From Candidatus Sordicultor fermentans (lineage in GTDB: Bacteria; Atribacterota; Atribacteria; Atribacterales; Caldatribacteriaceae), in the NCBI GenBank assembly GCA_002385475.1, contig DGDO01000135.1, forward strand, positions 3,521-31,147: 27,627 bases of DNA, written 5' to 3'. The notes beneath the pieces are model-generated. The model saw only the letters and a list, made by a program, of their open reading frames with translations, did no database searches and had not been told where the DNA came from. How positions within the stretch are numbered: position 1 is the first letter of the stretch; every line of letters starts with the position of its first letter. Position numbers and translations under genes: made by a program. Of the stretch, positions 7,859 to 16,214 are shown piece by piece.

Positions 7859-10180
7859 CTATGATATCATATCACAATTTAGAGCAAATATTCGGTAATA
7901 AAATATCATTAGTAACCAAAAAGTTAGATAGATAAATACTACCAGAAATAGAGGAATTTCCAATCCCCAGAACACAGAAAATAAATGAACAACCAGGGAA
8001 GAGATTACCGATAAAAACCCATTCCAGGCAAAAACCTGTCCAAAAAAGCGGGGATGAAAAGTAGAACATAGATTAGAGAGCAAGGGAAAAGGTAACCCGC
8101 AAAGATAGGCTACACCAGCTAAAGGTAAAAAAGTAACCAGCAAGCTCCCCCAGATGGGTAAATGAAGTAGCTTCTCCTCTAAAAGAAGCAAGAATCCAGA
8201 ATAAGCAAAAAGAACTAAAGGATGTAACCAGGCTAACTTTTTGACTTCTCGAAAATCCAATCCCCGTCTCATGCGCCAGCTTCCTAATCCAGAAAAAACC
8301 AAAAGAACCAAAAGAAGAAGGGAAAAAGTGTAAAAAGGCAAACCCACTATCATCTCTAATTTTATAAACAGGGAAATTTCCATCATCATAAAACCCACAC
8401 CGGTCAACATTCCTCCTCCTTTCAAAATTTTTACCGCAGAGGGAATGTTTCCCTTTTCACCTTTCTGGGGGAAAAGAATTAGAAAGAAAGCCAGGGCTAT
8501 CACCAAAACCAAAATTAAAACTACTAACCAAAAGCCACTTCCTCCAAAAGGTAGCCATCTTTTTCCCAGATTTACCCAGGCTTCTCGTAGCTGTCTCAAG
8601 CGAAAAAAATTAGAAAAATAAGGACGGTTATCCCGGGGAGGGCGAAGGTCAAAAGTAGATTCTATGTCTTCTCCCTGGAGAATACCTTCCACTACTCGAT
8701 AATATCTTTTTTGAGTATTAAAAACTACCTCGGCTTCTTCTTCCTTTATATCTGGATAATATATAAAATCAAAGCATTCCTTTTTTACTTTTTCTTTCAT
8801 CTTTTTCAGCTCTTTTTCCTCCCACGGCGATTTCTTAATCATCAACAAAGCACAATCTAAATTCTTTATTATCATCAGATGTTTTTCCACCCTTCCTCCT
8901 TCCTCCCAGGATTCTTTTACAAGATTCACCAGCTTAGGAAGCACCGCAGGGGGATTCTGAAGAAAAAGAGAAAACACTGCTACCCCTTCCCGAGATAGAG
9001 AAGAAAAAACGCTTTGTATCCCCTCTTTAGTAAATAAAAAATCTTCCTGGAAAGAGAAGCTACCGGGAAAAACGGCTGCTTGAGCTACGGGAACTTCCAA
9101 GAAAATTAAATCGTACTTCCTTCCTTGAGCTAAAAACTTACGGGGAAAAATAACCTGCGGTTCTGAATAAAAAAGGGGATAATCCTTTAGAAAAGAAGCA
9201 AAAAGAGGAGAAGAAATTACCCAATCCAATTTTTCCAATTCTAAAAAAGAGGCCAAATATCCCTCTAAACCCTTTCTACCTTCCACAATGAGAATTTCCC
9301 GGGGAGAAAGTACATCTACAGGCAAATAATACAAAGTGTGAGTTAAGAGGGAAAAATCGGGGTAAACAGGAAAAAGCTGGGATTGATGTTTATCGTAAAC
9401 CAAAGTCCAGGAAGGGGGAGGAAGGTCAGGGAAATTAGAACTCAAGCCCAATGCTAATCGAGAATAAGGAGTATAAAATACTTCCAACAATTCTGCTGGA
9501 CTATGGTAAACTTCAATAAGCTGGTTTTCCTCTACTTCCCTTATTGCCCGGGCAGGAGCATAAGGAGAAAGATAAATCTCAAGAGGAGAAAAAAAGAAAG
9601 TAATTCCAATAATCATTAATAAAAAAAGAGGGACTTTTTTCACTCTGGTTGCACTCACGAGAGAAAGAAGGGCAAGGAAAAGAAGAGCTTTTAGCTCTCC
9701 TAGAAAAAGAAGAATTAGATAGCTTATCCCTATCCCTAAGGAGGAGCCCACCAGATTGGCAGCATAAAAGCGAGGAAAGTGTGAGGGATAAAGTTCAAAA
9801 GCATACAACTGATACGAGCCATGAGCGAAGAAAGGCAGAAAAGCCAAAAAGAGAAGAGTAGCAAAATAAAACCAGTTATAACGATTGACCCAGAATTGAT
9901 AAATATCTAAAGGCAAGAAGACTAACCCTGCGGCAAAGAGCAAAAGCGAGAGCGCAAGAAAATAGGGGATGTGCTCTTTGAACCACCGGGGAAGAAAAGG
10001 GTAAAGGCTTCCCGCTGCTCCATAGCCCAAAAGAGCTAAAGAAATAATTAAGGATACAAAATGATACTCAAAAATGAAACTAAATATCCTCATAGTGAGA
10101 GTTTCCACCGCTAAAGCTACCGCAGCTACTCCCAGAAGAGAAAGAGAAAATCTTGTTTCCTCCCGCACTGTAACCACCAC
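7859..10180 (-). CDS. Polytopic membrane protein with spermidine-synthase-like domain
   Basis: A 773-residue protein: six or seven membrane segments in residues 11-204, a soluble central domain (about 205-545), and about seven more segments to the end. The C-terminal block GVGFMMMEISLFIKL followed by FSGLGS and AFAWNGFLSVISS is typical of large bacterial membrane proteins annotated as spermidine/spermine synthase-like. The central domain resembles a Rossmann methyltransferase fold (ILIVEGRKGLEG, then YDLIFLEVP), but the glycine-rich SAM loop is degenerate, so aminopropyl-transfer activity is doubtful and no substrate can be named. The start is uncertain: GTG at 10180 has no Shine-Dalgarno and an AT-rich stretch just upstream; GTG at 10168 is an alternative. 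It precedes parA by 39 bp on the same strand. Confidence 0.75.
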   Translation of the reverse strand: MVVTVREETRFSLSLLGVAAVALAVETLTMRIFSFIFEYHFVSLIISLALLGYGAAGSLYPFLPRWFKEHIPYFLALSLLLFAAGLVFLPLDIYQFWVNRYNWFYFATLLFLAFLPFFAHGSYQLYAFELYPSHFPRFYAANLVGSSLGIGISYLILLFLGELKALLFLALLSLVSATRVKKVPLFLLMIIGITFFFSPLEIYLSPYAPARAIREVEENQLIEVYHSPAELLEVFYTPYSRLALGLSSNFPDLPPPSWTLVYDKHQSQLFPVYPDFSLLTHTLYYLPVDVLSPREILIVEGRKGLEGYLASFLELEKLDWVISSPLFASFLKDYPLFYSEPQVIFPRKFLAQGRKYDLIFLEVPVAQAAVFPGSFSFQEDFLFTKEGIQSVFSSLSREGVAVFSLFLQNPPAVLPKLVNLVKESWEEGGRVEKHLMIIKNLDCALLMIKKSPWEEKELKKMKEKVKKECFDFIYYPDIKEEEAEVVFNTQKRYYRVVEGILQGEDIESTFDLRPPRDNRPYFSNFFRLRQLREAWVNLGKRWLPFGGSGFWLVVLILVLVIALAFFLILFPQKGEKGNIPSAVKILKGGGMLTGVGFMMMEISLFIKLEMIVGLPFYTFSLLLLVLLVFSGLGSWRMRRGLDFREVKKLAWLHPLVLFAYSGFLLLLEEKLLHLPIWGSLLVTFLPLAGVAYLCGLPFPLLSNLCSTFHPRFFGQVFAWNGFLSVISSLVVHLFSVFWGLEIPLFLVVFIYLTFWLLMIFYYRIFALNCDMIS

Positions 10181-10256
10181 TGTATATTTTAACTCTTAAA
10201 ATGGCCACTTGATAGGTCTGCTAAAATATAACCTGTATTAATTTAGCGGGAGGAAA

Positions 10257-10691
10257 ATGATGAAAGAAGTAGTCATAAGGTTTAAAAAACTCTCAGAGAA
10301 TGCTTTTCTTCCTCGTTTTTCTTTTCCTGATGATGCCTGTTTTGACCTCTTCAGCCCTATTGATACCATAATCGTTCCTCAAGAAAGCAAAATCATAGAT
10401 TTAGAAATCGCTTCTGAATTCCCTCGAGGATATGAAGTAGTGCTGCGACCTCGAAGCGGAATGGGGATTAACCATGGTATAATAGTGCATCTGGGTACCA
10501 TTGATTGTGGATACCGAGGTAGCTGGATGGTCAGAATTTTTAATTTAGGTAAAGAAAATTACAGTATAAAAAGAGGAGACAGGATTATCCAGGGAGCCCT
10601 GCGAGAAATTCCTCGAGTTAAAATTATAGAAACTAATTCATTATCTCCTAGCGAAAGAGGAAAACAAGGTCTGGGCTCCACCGGTCGCTAA
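10257..10691 (+). CDS. dut: dUTP diphosphatase (dUTPase)
   Basis: Hydrolyses dUTP to dUMP and PPi, keeping uracil out of DNA and feeding dTMP synthesis. All five trimeric-dUTPase motifs are visible: DDACFDLFS (motif 1), RPRSGMG (2), GTIDCGYRGSW with the catalytic Asp and the uracil-stacking Tyr (3), GDRIIQG (4) and RGKQGLGSTGR (5). Length 144 is normal. Two ATGs are adjacent; the second, at 10260, is the better start because GGAGG sits 6 nt from it but only 3 nt from the first. It is followed after 28 bp by the glucan phosphorylase gene, probably one transcript. Motif 5 and the lack of a deaminase Glu argue against dCTP deaminase. Confidence 0.92.
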   Translation: MMKEVVIRFKKLSENAFLPRFSFPDDACFDLFSPIDTIIVPQESKIIDLEIASEFPRGYEVVLRPRSGMGINHGIIVHLGTIDCGYRGSWMVRIFNLGKENYSIKRGDRIIQGALREIPRVKIIETNSLSPSERGKQGLGSTGR

Positions 10692-10719
10692 GTTTCAAAA
10701 GGGAGGAATAGATAGCCAT

Positions 10720-12459
10720 ATGAATATGCATATATTTGATAAACTCAAAAATGAGCCAATTATAGCTTATTTATCTATGGAAATAGCTCTTTCTTCAGAT
10801 ATGCCTACCTACAGCGGGGGGCTGGGAGTTCTGGCTGGAGATACAGTTCGTTCTGCAGCCGACCTCTCTCTTCCTTTTGTAGCTGTAACTCTAATAAGTC
10901 GCAAAGGCTATCTGAATCAAAAAATAAGCCCTGAGGGATGGCAAATCGAACAACCTGTAGAATGGGAAATCGAGAAAATCCTGACCCCCCTTCCTGTTCA
11001 GGTAGAAGTAGAAATCGAAAAAAGGAAAGTAAAAGTGGGAGCCTGGGTTTATCCCTGGAAAAGCGCCAGAGGAACAATAGTGCCAGTAATTTTTTTAGAC
11101 ACCAATATTCCTCAAAATACCCCTGAAGACCGTTCCATAACCGATTATCTCTATGGAGGAGATAGTCGTTATCGTCTGAAACAGGAAATTGTTTTAGGTA
11201 TAGGAGGAAGTAGAATATTAAAAGCCTTAGATTTAGAAGTGAGAAAATACCACATCAACGAAGGTCATGCTGCTCTTGTAACCGTGGAGCTATTGCAAAG
11301 TTTTAAAAATTGCGATGTAGAAGCGGTTAAGAACTTATGTGTTTTCACCACCCACACTCCAGTAGAGGCGGGACATGATAAATTTCCTTATGATATGGTA
11401 AAAGACGTGTTAGGTGAACCTATCCCCCTTCCTCTTCTTAAACAGTTAGGAGGGGCAGACTGTCTAAATATGACTCTTTTAGCCTTAAATCTCAGCGGAT
11501 ATATTAATGGAGTAGCCAAAAAACATAGAGAGGTTTCTCTCAATATGTTTCCGGGCTATGACATCCATTCTATTACTAACGGAGTACACAGTTATACCTG
11601 GACCTCCCCCGGCTTCCAGACTCTTTTTGATCACTACATTCCCGGGTGGGCTCAAGAACCAGAACTTCTGACCCGAGCTGATATCATATCTAACCAGGAA
11701 ATCTGGACTGTTCACCAAAAAGAAAAAGCCCGGCTTCTTCAATTAATCAAGGAAAAAAATAATATAGAAATGGATGAAGAAGCTCTTACTTTAGGTTTCG
11801 CTCGCCGTATGACTGCCTATAAAAGACCTCACTTCATCTTTACCGATGTAGAGAGACTGAAAAAAATAAACCGTGCAGGAAAATTACAAATTGTATTCGC
11901 CGGCAAAGCTCATCCTCATGATTTCGAGGGTAAAAAACTCATTCAGCAAATAATTCAATATTCTCGAGAATTAAGCCCGGAGATTAAAATAGCTTTCTTA
12001 GAAAATTACAACTTAGAAGTAGCTAAAAAAATAATAGCTGGAGTAGACATCTGGGTAAACACCCCCATGAGGCCACTGGAGGCTTCAGGCACCAGCGGTA
12101 TGAAAGCAGCCCATAACGGTGTGATCAACTTTAGCGTGCTCGACGGATGGTGGATAGAGGGATGTCTTGAGGGAATAACCGGATGGTCTATTGGGCCAGA
12201 AAGCGAAGAAGACGGAAATCCTCAGGAGATTTTCCAAAAAGAGATAAGTGACTTCTACGGCAAGTTAGAGTATGTTATTGTTCCTACTTACTATCATCAC
12301 CGAGAACAATGGATTAAGCTGATGAAAAACTCTATCTCTAAAGTCGCCTCTTACTTTAATGCCCACCGGATGATGGAAAGCTACATAACCGAAGCTTATT
12401 TTCACCAACCTTTTCTCCCTCTAACAAATGGTTCAATAGTCAAAGCAGAAAAGAACTAA
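10720..12459 (+). CDS. glgP: Short-form alpha-glucan (glycogen/maltodextrin) phosphorylase, GT35
   Basis: Phosphorolyses alpha-1,4-glucans to glucose 1-phosphate using pyridoxal phosphate, in the cytoplasm. Family blocks are YLSMEIALSSDMPTYSGGLGVLAGD near the N-terminus, YHINEGHAAL, FTTHTPVEAGHDKF and, in the C-terminal half, EASGTSGMKAAHNG with PLP-binding K462, followed by VLDGWWIEG. The SGMKA and DGWW variants are typical of the bacterial/archaeal short phosphorylases rather than of E. coli GlgP/MalP. At 579 residues it lacks the extra N-terminal domain of the 800-residue enzymes but starts at the normal catalytic-domain point, so it looks complete. GGAGG lies about 13 nt before the ATG, a longer spacing than usual. 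A two-way terminator follows at 12528-12556. Confidence 0.93.
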   Translation: MNMHIFDKLKNEPIIAYLSMEIALSSDMPTYSGGLGVLAGDTVRSAADLSLPFVAVTLISRKGYLNQKISPEGWQIEQPVEWEIEKILTPLPVQVEVEIEKRKVKVGAWVYPWKSARGTIVPVIFLDTNIPQNTPEDRSITDYLYGGDSRYRLKQEIVLGIGGSRILKALDLEVRKYHINEGHAALVTVELLQSFKNCDVEAVKNLCVFTTHTPVEAGHDKFPYDMVKDVLGEPIPLPLLKQLGGADCLNMTLLALNLSGYINGVAKKHREVSLNMFPGYDIHSITNGVHSYTWTSPGFQTLFDHYIPGWAQEPELLTRADIISNQEIWTVHQKEKARLLQLIKEKNNIEMDEEALTLGFARRMTAYKRPHFIFTDVERLKKINRAGKLQIVFAGKAHPHDFEGKKLIQQIIQYSRELSPEIKIAFLENYNLEVAKKIIAGVDIWVNTPMRPLEASGTSGMKAAHNGVINFSVLDGWWIEGCLEGITGWSIGPESEEDGNPQEIFQKEISDFYGKLEYVIVPTYYHHREQWIKLMKNSISKVASYFNAHRMMESYITEAYFHQPFLPLTNGSIVKAEKN

Positions 12460-12527
12460 TTCTACTAAATATAAAATCCGGAGGCACTGATAACACTGAA
12501 GTAAAAACCAGCAATCCCTAAAAGCAA

Positions 12528-12556
12528 AAAAGCCTGGGGCAAAACCCCAGGCTTTT
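12528..12556. terminator. Bidirectional intrinsic terminator between glgP and csp
   Basis: Perfect 12-bp stem AAAAGCCTGGGG / CCCCAGGCTTTT with a 5-nt loop CAAAA. On plus it is followed by TTTTCTCTTTTT, on minus by a T-rich tract (the plus-strand A-run at 12526-12531), so it can end glgP and the convergent cold shock gene alike. Confidence 0.93.
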
Positions 12557-12561
12557 CTCTT

Positions 12562-12616
12562 TTTCCCTACTATAATAGCCTCTTTACTTTCCCTACTATA
12601 ATAGCCTCTTTACTTT
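12562..12616. repeat. 26-bp tandem duplication spanning the 3' end of the cold shock gene
   Basis: Two identical 26-bp units, 12565-12590 and 12591-12616, begin CCCTACTATAATAGCC and end TTTACTTT; period 26 holds over 12562-12616. Read on minus, each unit encodes K-V-K-R-L-L-stop. The inner copy (12591-12616) forms the end of the gene and the other copy lies just after its stop, before the terminator. Confidence 0.95.
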
Positions 12617-12799
12617 TACCGCTTGAGGTCCTTTATCACCTTGCTGTACCTCAAACTCTACTTCTTGGCCTTGCTCTAAAGTTTTAAAGCCGCTACCTTC
12701 GATAGCCGAGTAGTGAACGAAAACATCCCCACCTTCGTCAGATTCAATGAATCCATAACCTTTGGTGGCACTAAACCATTTAACTTTGCCAGTTGCCAT
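12596..12799 (-). CDS. csp: Cold shock domain protein (CspA family)
   Basis: A single 67-residue cold shock domain, an OB-fold that binds single-stranded RNA/DNA and acts as an RNA chaperone. RNP1 is KGYGFIES (residues 13-20) and RNP2 is VFVHYSAI (26-33); the start MATGKVKWFSATKGYGFI is canonical. The ATG is preceded by GGGAGG with 11 nt spacing. It is monocistronic: an excellent promoter lies about 60 bp upstream and the strong terminator at 12528-12556 follows. Its last six codons plus stop are tandemly duplicated downstream. The 5' UTR is only about 50 nt, shorter than the thermosensing leader of E. coli cspA, so that mechanism is not indicated. Confidence 0.95.
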   Translation of the reverse strand: MATGKVKWFSATKGYGFIESDEGGDVFVHYSAIEGSGFKTLEQGQEVEFEVQQGDKGPQAVKVKRLL

Positions 12800-12838
12800 T
12801 TAAACTTAAACCTCCCAAAATTGAATTGAAAATTAATA

Positions 12839-12889
12839 AGCTTGCGCAAGCTCGGAAAGCATAGTACCACCACTCCCTGGTTTTGTCAA
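12839..12889 (-). promoter_or_regulatory. Sigma70-type promoter of csp with a 14-bp palindrome at the start site
   Basis: On minus, TTGACA (12884-12889), a 17-bp spacer and TACTAT (12861-12866) give a near-consensus promoter; the start site should be near 12854. The perfect palindrome AGCTTGCGCAAGCT (12839-12852) lies at or just after it and could be a repressor site or a 5' hairpin. Confidence 0.85.
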
Positions 12890-12899
12890 TAACCACATT

Positions 12900-13348
12900 T
12901 TTTATTTGTAGTTATTCTGTGATAATTTCTCGAGAGCCAAGAGGCATTCCGGCCAGCTTTCCAGCTTCTGGAAAAAAAGTATTAACTTGGATTTAATTCT
13001 CTTCCAGGAAGAAACCAGGAAAGTAGACCACAATTCTACTTTTTCTTTCTCTTTGGTTGGGTATTGGATTATGAATCAAAGTAAAACTCCAGAGCAGCTC
13101 CTCGCTCTAAAACACTCTCTCCACGGCCTTCGATCGTGTAGTAAAGGTCCAACATAATGGCACTATCCATGAACTAATACTCGGGAAAAGATGTCATCGA
13201 AAAGGAGGTTTTTAAACCTAATAAATCTCCTAAAATAGCGACTCTAAAGAAAACACCTCCGATTCTGTTCATCCTTTTTATTTATTTGACAATGCTTAAA
13301 TATTTTATTAATTACAAACTATCCTAAAACCCACGCCCATAGCGGATT
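12900..13348. other. Non-coding stretch between csp promoter and gcvPB
   Basis: No intact gene of normal length is seen. The minus strand carries two adjacent in-frame small ORFs (13069-13272, see the separate entry). A plus-strand inverted repeat AGGTTT/AAACCT lies near 13205-13220. No clear terminator for gcvPB was found. Confidence 0.6.
13069..13272 (-). pseudogene. Possible decayed small gene with in-frame TAG
   Basis: An ATG at 13272 opens a 32-codon frame (MNRIGGVFFRVAILGDLL...) that meets TAG at 13174-13176; the same frame continues with an ATG at 13170 for 33 codons (...LDLYYTIEGRGESVLERG...) to TAA at 13069. The amino-acid composition looks protein-like, and a further protein-like stretch ending GSREIITE follows in another frame towards 12915. 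I do not recognise the family, there is no good Shine-Dalgarno, and chance is a real alternative. Confidence 0.25.
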
Positions 13349-14833
13349 CTACATAGCAGAAGATGGATTCCGCTTGTACCAGTTAACATCCAGCTCCTTA
13401 ACTGCTTTTACCTCGTCCAGACGCCTTAGTGGAGTGTGGTGGGGAGCTTCTTTCAGGATTTCCGGGTTTTCCATAGCTTCTAAAGCAATTTTCCTCATCG
13501 CTTTTCCAAACCTGTCCAGAGTTTCTTTGCTCTCTGTCTCAGTTGGTTCAACCATCAGGGCTTCTTCGACAACAAGCGGGAAATAAATTGTAGGAGGGTG
13601 AAAGCCATAATCCAGCAATCTTTTGGCTATATCTAAAGCCCTCACTCCCTTTGCTTTTTGTTTTTTGGCTGACAGCACAAACTCGTGCTTGCAAGAGCGG
13701 TCGAAGGGAAGATGGTAGTCTTTTTGCAGCTGGCGCATGAGGTAATTAGCGTTAAGGACAGCTATCTCGCTCACCTCAAGCAATCCTTGCGCCCCGAGAG
13801 ACCTTATGTAAGCATAGGCTTTGACCATAACCAGAAAATTACCATAAAAAGATTTTACTTTTCCGATGCTTTTTGGCCGATCATAGTCCAGATAATAACT
13901 GTTATCTTTCATGCTCACAAGAGGAACAGGCAAGAAATCTTCCAGCTCCTCGGTAACCGCAATAGGGCCAGAACCCGGTCCTCCACCTCCGTGGGGAGCA
14001 GCGAAGGTTTTGTGCAAGTTATAGTGGACGATATCAAAGCCCATGTCTCCAGGGCGGGATATCCCCAGATTGGCATTCATATTAGCACCATCATAATATA
14101 ATAGACCCCCTGCCTGGTGGACAATGTGGGCAATTTCTACGATGTCTTCTTCAAAAAGCCCCAGTGTATTGGGGTTGGTCAACATTAAACCTGCTGTCTG
14201 GGGTCCGGTGATTTTTCGCAGATTCAAAACATCTACTCCTCCTCGGGGGTTAGATTTTACTTCTACCACTCGGTAGCCACACATAGCCGCGCTTGCTGGA
14301 TTGGTCCCATGAGCAGAGTCGGGAACGATGATTTCTTGTCTTTTGTGGTTTTCACCTCTATCACGGTGGAAAGCTCTTATAATCATCAATCCTGTGAGCT
14401 CTCCATGAGCTCCAGCCGCTGGCTGCAGAGTAGCCCGGTGCAGACCCGCTATTTCACACAGATATTTTTCTAATTCATACATGAGCTTGAGTGCTCCCTG
14501 CACAGTTTCTTCTCCCTGGTAGGGGTGAATCCTTTGAAAGCCAGCAAATTTAGCTACATCTTCGTTAATTTTGGGATTGTACTTCATGGTACAGGACCCC
14601 AGGGGATAGAACCCCACATCCACTCCATAGTTGAGTCGTGATAGTTGGGTAAAATGCCTGACTACTTCGCTTTCGCTCAGCTCAGGAAGATCAGCGGCTT
14701 TTTTTCGCAAAAATCGGGAGGGAATGAGGTCAGTCACCTTTTCTGAAGGGACATCACAATCAGGATATTCATAACCTCGACGCCCCGGAGAGCTCATTTC
14801 AAATATCAAAGGTACTTCATTTGAGTTATTCAT
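13349..14833 (-). CDS. gcvPB: Glycine dehydrogenase (decarboxylating) subunit 2
   Basis: PLP-bearing half of the split P-protein: decarboxylates glycine and passes aminomethyl to the lipoyl arm of GcvH. The PLP lysine is K275 in NLHKTFAAPHGGGGPG (273-286), with YYDGANMNA upstream (246-254) and GSCTMKYNP (79-87) and PAAGAHGE (138-145) in the N-terminal half. At 494 residues it is normal for the two-subunit form. The ATG overlaps the gcvPA stop by 8 nt (ATGAATAA), with GGAGGAGG 6 nt upstream inside gcvPA, so synthesis of the alpha2beta2 partners is coupled. Last gene of the operon; no lpd (L-protein) follows, so dihydrolipoamide dehydrogenase must come from elsewhere. Confidence 0.96.
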   Translation of the reverse strand: MNNSNEVPLIFEMSSPGRRGYEYPDCDVPSEKVTDLIPSRFLRKKAADLPELSESEVVRHFTQLSRLNYGVDVGFYPLGSCTMKYNPKINEDVAKFAGFQRIHPYQGEETVQGALKLMYELEKYLCEIAGLHRATLQPAAGAHGELTGLMIIRAFHRDRGENHKRQEIIVPDSAHGTNPASAAMCGYRVVEVKSNPRGGVDVLNLRKITGPQTAGLMLTNPNTLGLFEEDIVEIAHIVHQAGGLLYYDGANMNANLGISRPGDMGFDIVHYNLHKTFAAPHGGGGPGSGPIAVTEELEDFLPVPLVSMKDNSYYLDYDRPKSIGKVKSFYGNFLVMVKAYAYIRSLGAQGLLEVSEIAVLNANYLMRQLQKDYHLPFDRSCKHEFVLSAKKQKAKGVRALDIAKRLLDYGFHPPTIYFPLVVEEALMVEPTETESKETLDRFGKAMRKIALEAMENPEILKEAPHHTPLRRLDEVKAVKELDVNWYKRNPSSAM

Positions 14834-16187
14834 TGGCCACCTCCTCCAGTACTTGCGCTAGGGCATCAATATCTTCCCTGGTTCGGGCCTCGGTTACGTT
14901 AAAAAGCATGACCGGACCCAGTTCTGGGTAATATGCTTTTAAGTCCAGCCCCCCTATTATTCCCCGCTCCCATAGTGCTTTATTTATTTTCTCCGGTGGA
15001 AGAGGAGTCCTGACTGGAAATTCGCTAAAAAATGCTCCGGTAAATAGAGGAGCAAATCCCTTAATACTTACAATTTTTTGATAAGCATAGTGGGCTTTTT
15101 GCAGGCACAAGTTGGCCACCTCCTGTAGCCCTTCTTTTCCTATCAAGCTGAGAAAAACTGTAGCGGCAAGAGCATTGAGAGCCTGGTTGGAACATATATT
15201 GGAGGTAGCTCTTTCCCTGCGGATGTGTTGTTCTCTGGTTTGAAGAGTGAGAACAAAACCTCTCCTCCCTTGTGCATCATTTGTTGCTCCTGCGATACGT
15301 CCGGGCATCTGTCGAATAAATTTATCGCGGGCGGCAAAGAACCCCAAAAACGGACCTCCAAAAGCCACCGGACCTCCCAAACTCTGCCCTTCCCCCACTG
15401 CTATATCGGCGCCATAATTGCCCGGTGCTTCCAGAATTCCCAGAGATATAGGATTAACGCAGACAATAAACAAAGCTCCATTTTCATGGGCTAAAGAGGC
15501 TATTTCTTCTACTTCCTCTAAAAGCCCCCAGAAATTGGGTTGCTGAATTAATACACAAGCCACGTCTTCGTCTAAGTTGTTTTTTAAGCTATGGAGGTCA
15601 ACCTGGCCCCTATCATAGGGGACATATTGCGCTTCAAGACCCCGGCTTTCAAGGTAAAGTTGAGTGACCTGCCGATATTCAGGATGAATAGTTCTCGCTA
15701 TCAGTGCTTTGCCTCGTCCGGTAGCCCCACAAGCTAAAATAGCCGCTTCGGCTAAAGCTGTCGCCCCATCGTACATAGAAGCATTGGCTACATCCATCTC
15801 CGTTAAGTTGCAAATTAAGCTTTGATATTCATACATAGCTTGCAAAGTCCCTTGGCTGATTTCGGGCTGATAAGGGGTATAGGAGGTATAGAACTCAGCG
15901 CGGTCTAAGATGTGCTGTACTGCACTGGGAATTAGGTGGTCATATGCGCCAGCTCCTAAAAAAGAAGGATATCGATCCAGGTCGGCATTTTTTTGAGCCA
16001 GAGCTCTCAGGGAGTTTAGCACTTCTATTTCTGATTGAGGAGGTGGTAAGTTTAGCTCCCCTCGAAAACGGACTTCTTCAGGAATATCATTAAATAACTC
16101 CTCAATAGAGGATATTCCCAAGCTTTTTAGCATGGCTTCCCGATCTTTCTCTGTTGTGGGTATGTATCTCAAATCTGTTTTCACCAC
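14826..16187 (-). CDS. gcvPA: Glycine dehydrogenase (decarboxylating) subunit 1
   Basis: N-terminal half of the split P-protein; completes the active site of the GcvPA/GcvPB heterotetramer but carries no PLP lysine of its own. Recognisable blocks are RYIPTTEKDREAML at the start, FLGAGAYDHLIP (80-91), YTPYQPEISQGTLQ, GEGQSLGGPVAFGGPFLGFF and GRIAGATNDAQGRRGFVLTLQTREQHIRRE. Length 453 is typical. The start is one of two tandem GTG codons at 16187/16184; upstream AAGG is close and weak, so the exact start is open. It lies 27 bp after gcvH and overlaps gcvPB by 8 nt, ending LEEVANE where the EEV codons form the gcvPB Shine-Dalgarno. Confidence 0.95.
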   Translation of the reverse strand: MVKTDLRYIPTTEKDREAMLKSLGISSIEELFNDIPEEVRFRGELNLPPPQSEIEVLNSLRALAQKNADLDRYPSFLGAGAYDHLIPSAVQHILDRAEFYTSYTPYQPEISQGTLQAMYEYQSLICNLTEMDVANASMYDGATALAEAAILACGATGRGKALIARTIHPEYRQVTQLYLESRGLEAQYVPYDRGQVDLHSLKNNLDEDVACVLIQQPNFWGLLEEVEEIASLAHENGALFIVCVNPISLGILEAPGNYGADIAVGEGQSLGGPVAFGGPFLGFFAARDKFIRQMPGRIAGATNDAQGRRGFVLTLQTREQHIRRERATSNICSNQALNALAATVFLSLIGKEGLQEVANLCLQKAHYAYQKIVSIKGFAPLFTGAFFSEFPVRTPLPPEKINKALWERGIIGGLDLKAYYPELGPVMLFNVTEARTREDIDALAQVLEEVANE

Positions 16188-16214
16188 CTTAAATTTTAAT
16201 GTAGATTACCAGGG

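Noticed and set aside
12676..12873. 65-residue minus-strand frame overlapping the cold shock gene
   Set aside because: Different frame over csp and its promoter; the csp frame has all family motifs.
13685..14101. 138-residue plus-strand frame inside gcvPB
   Set aside because: Antisense shadow of a strongly conserved coding region.
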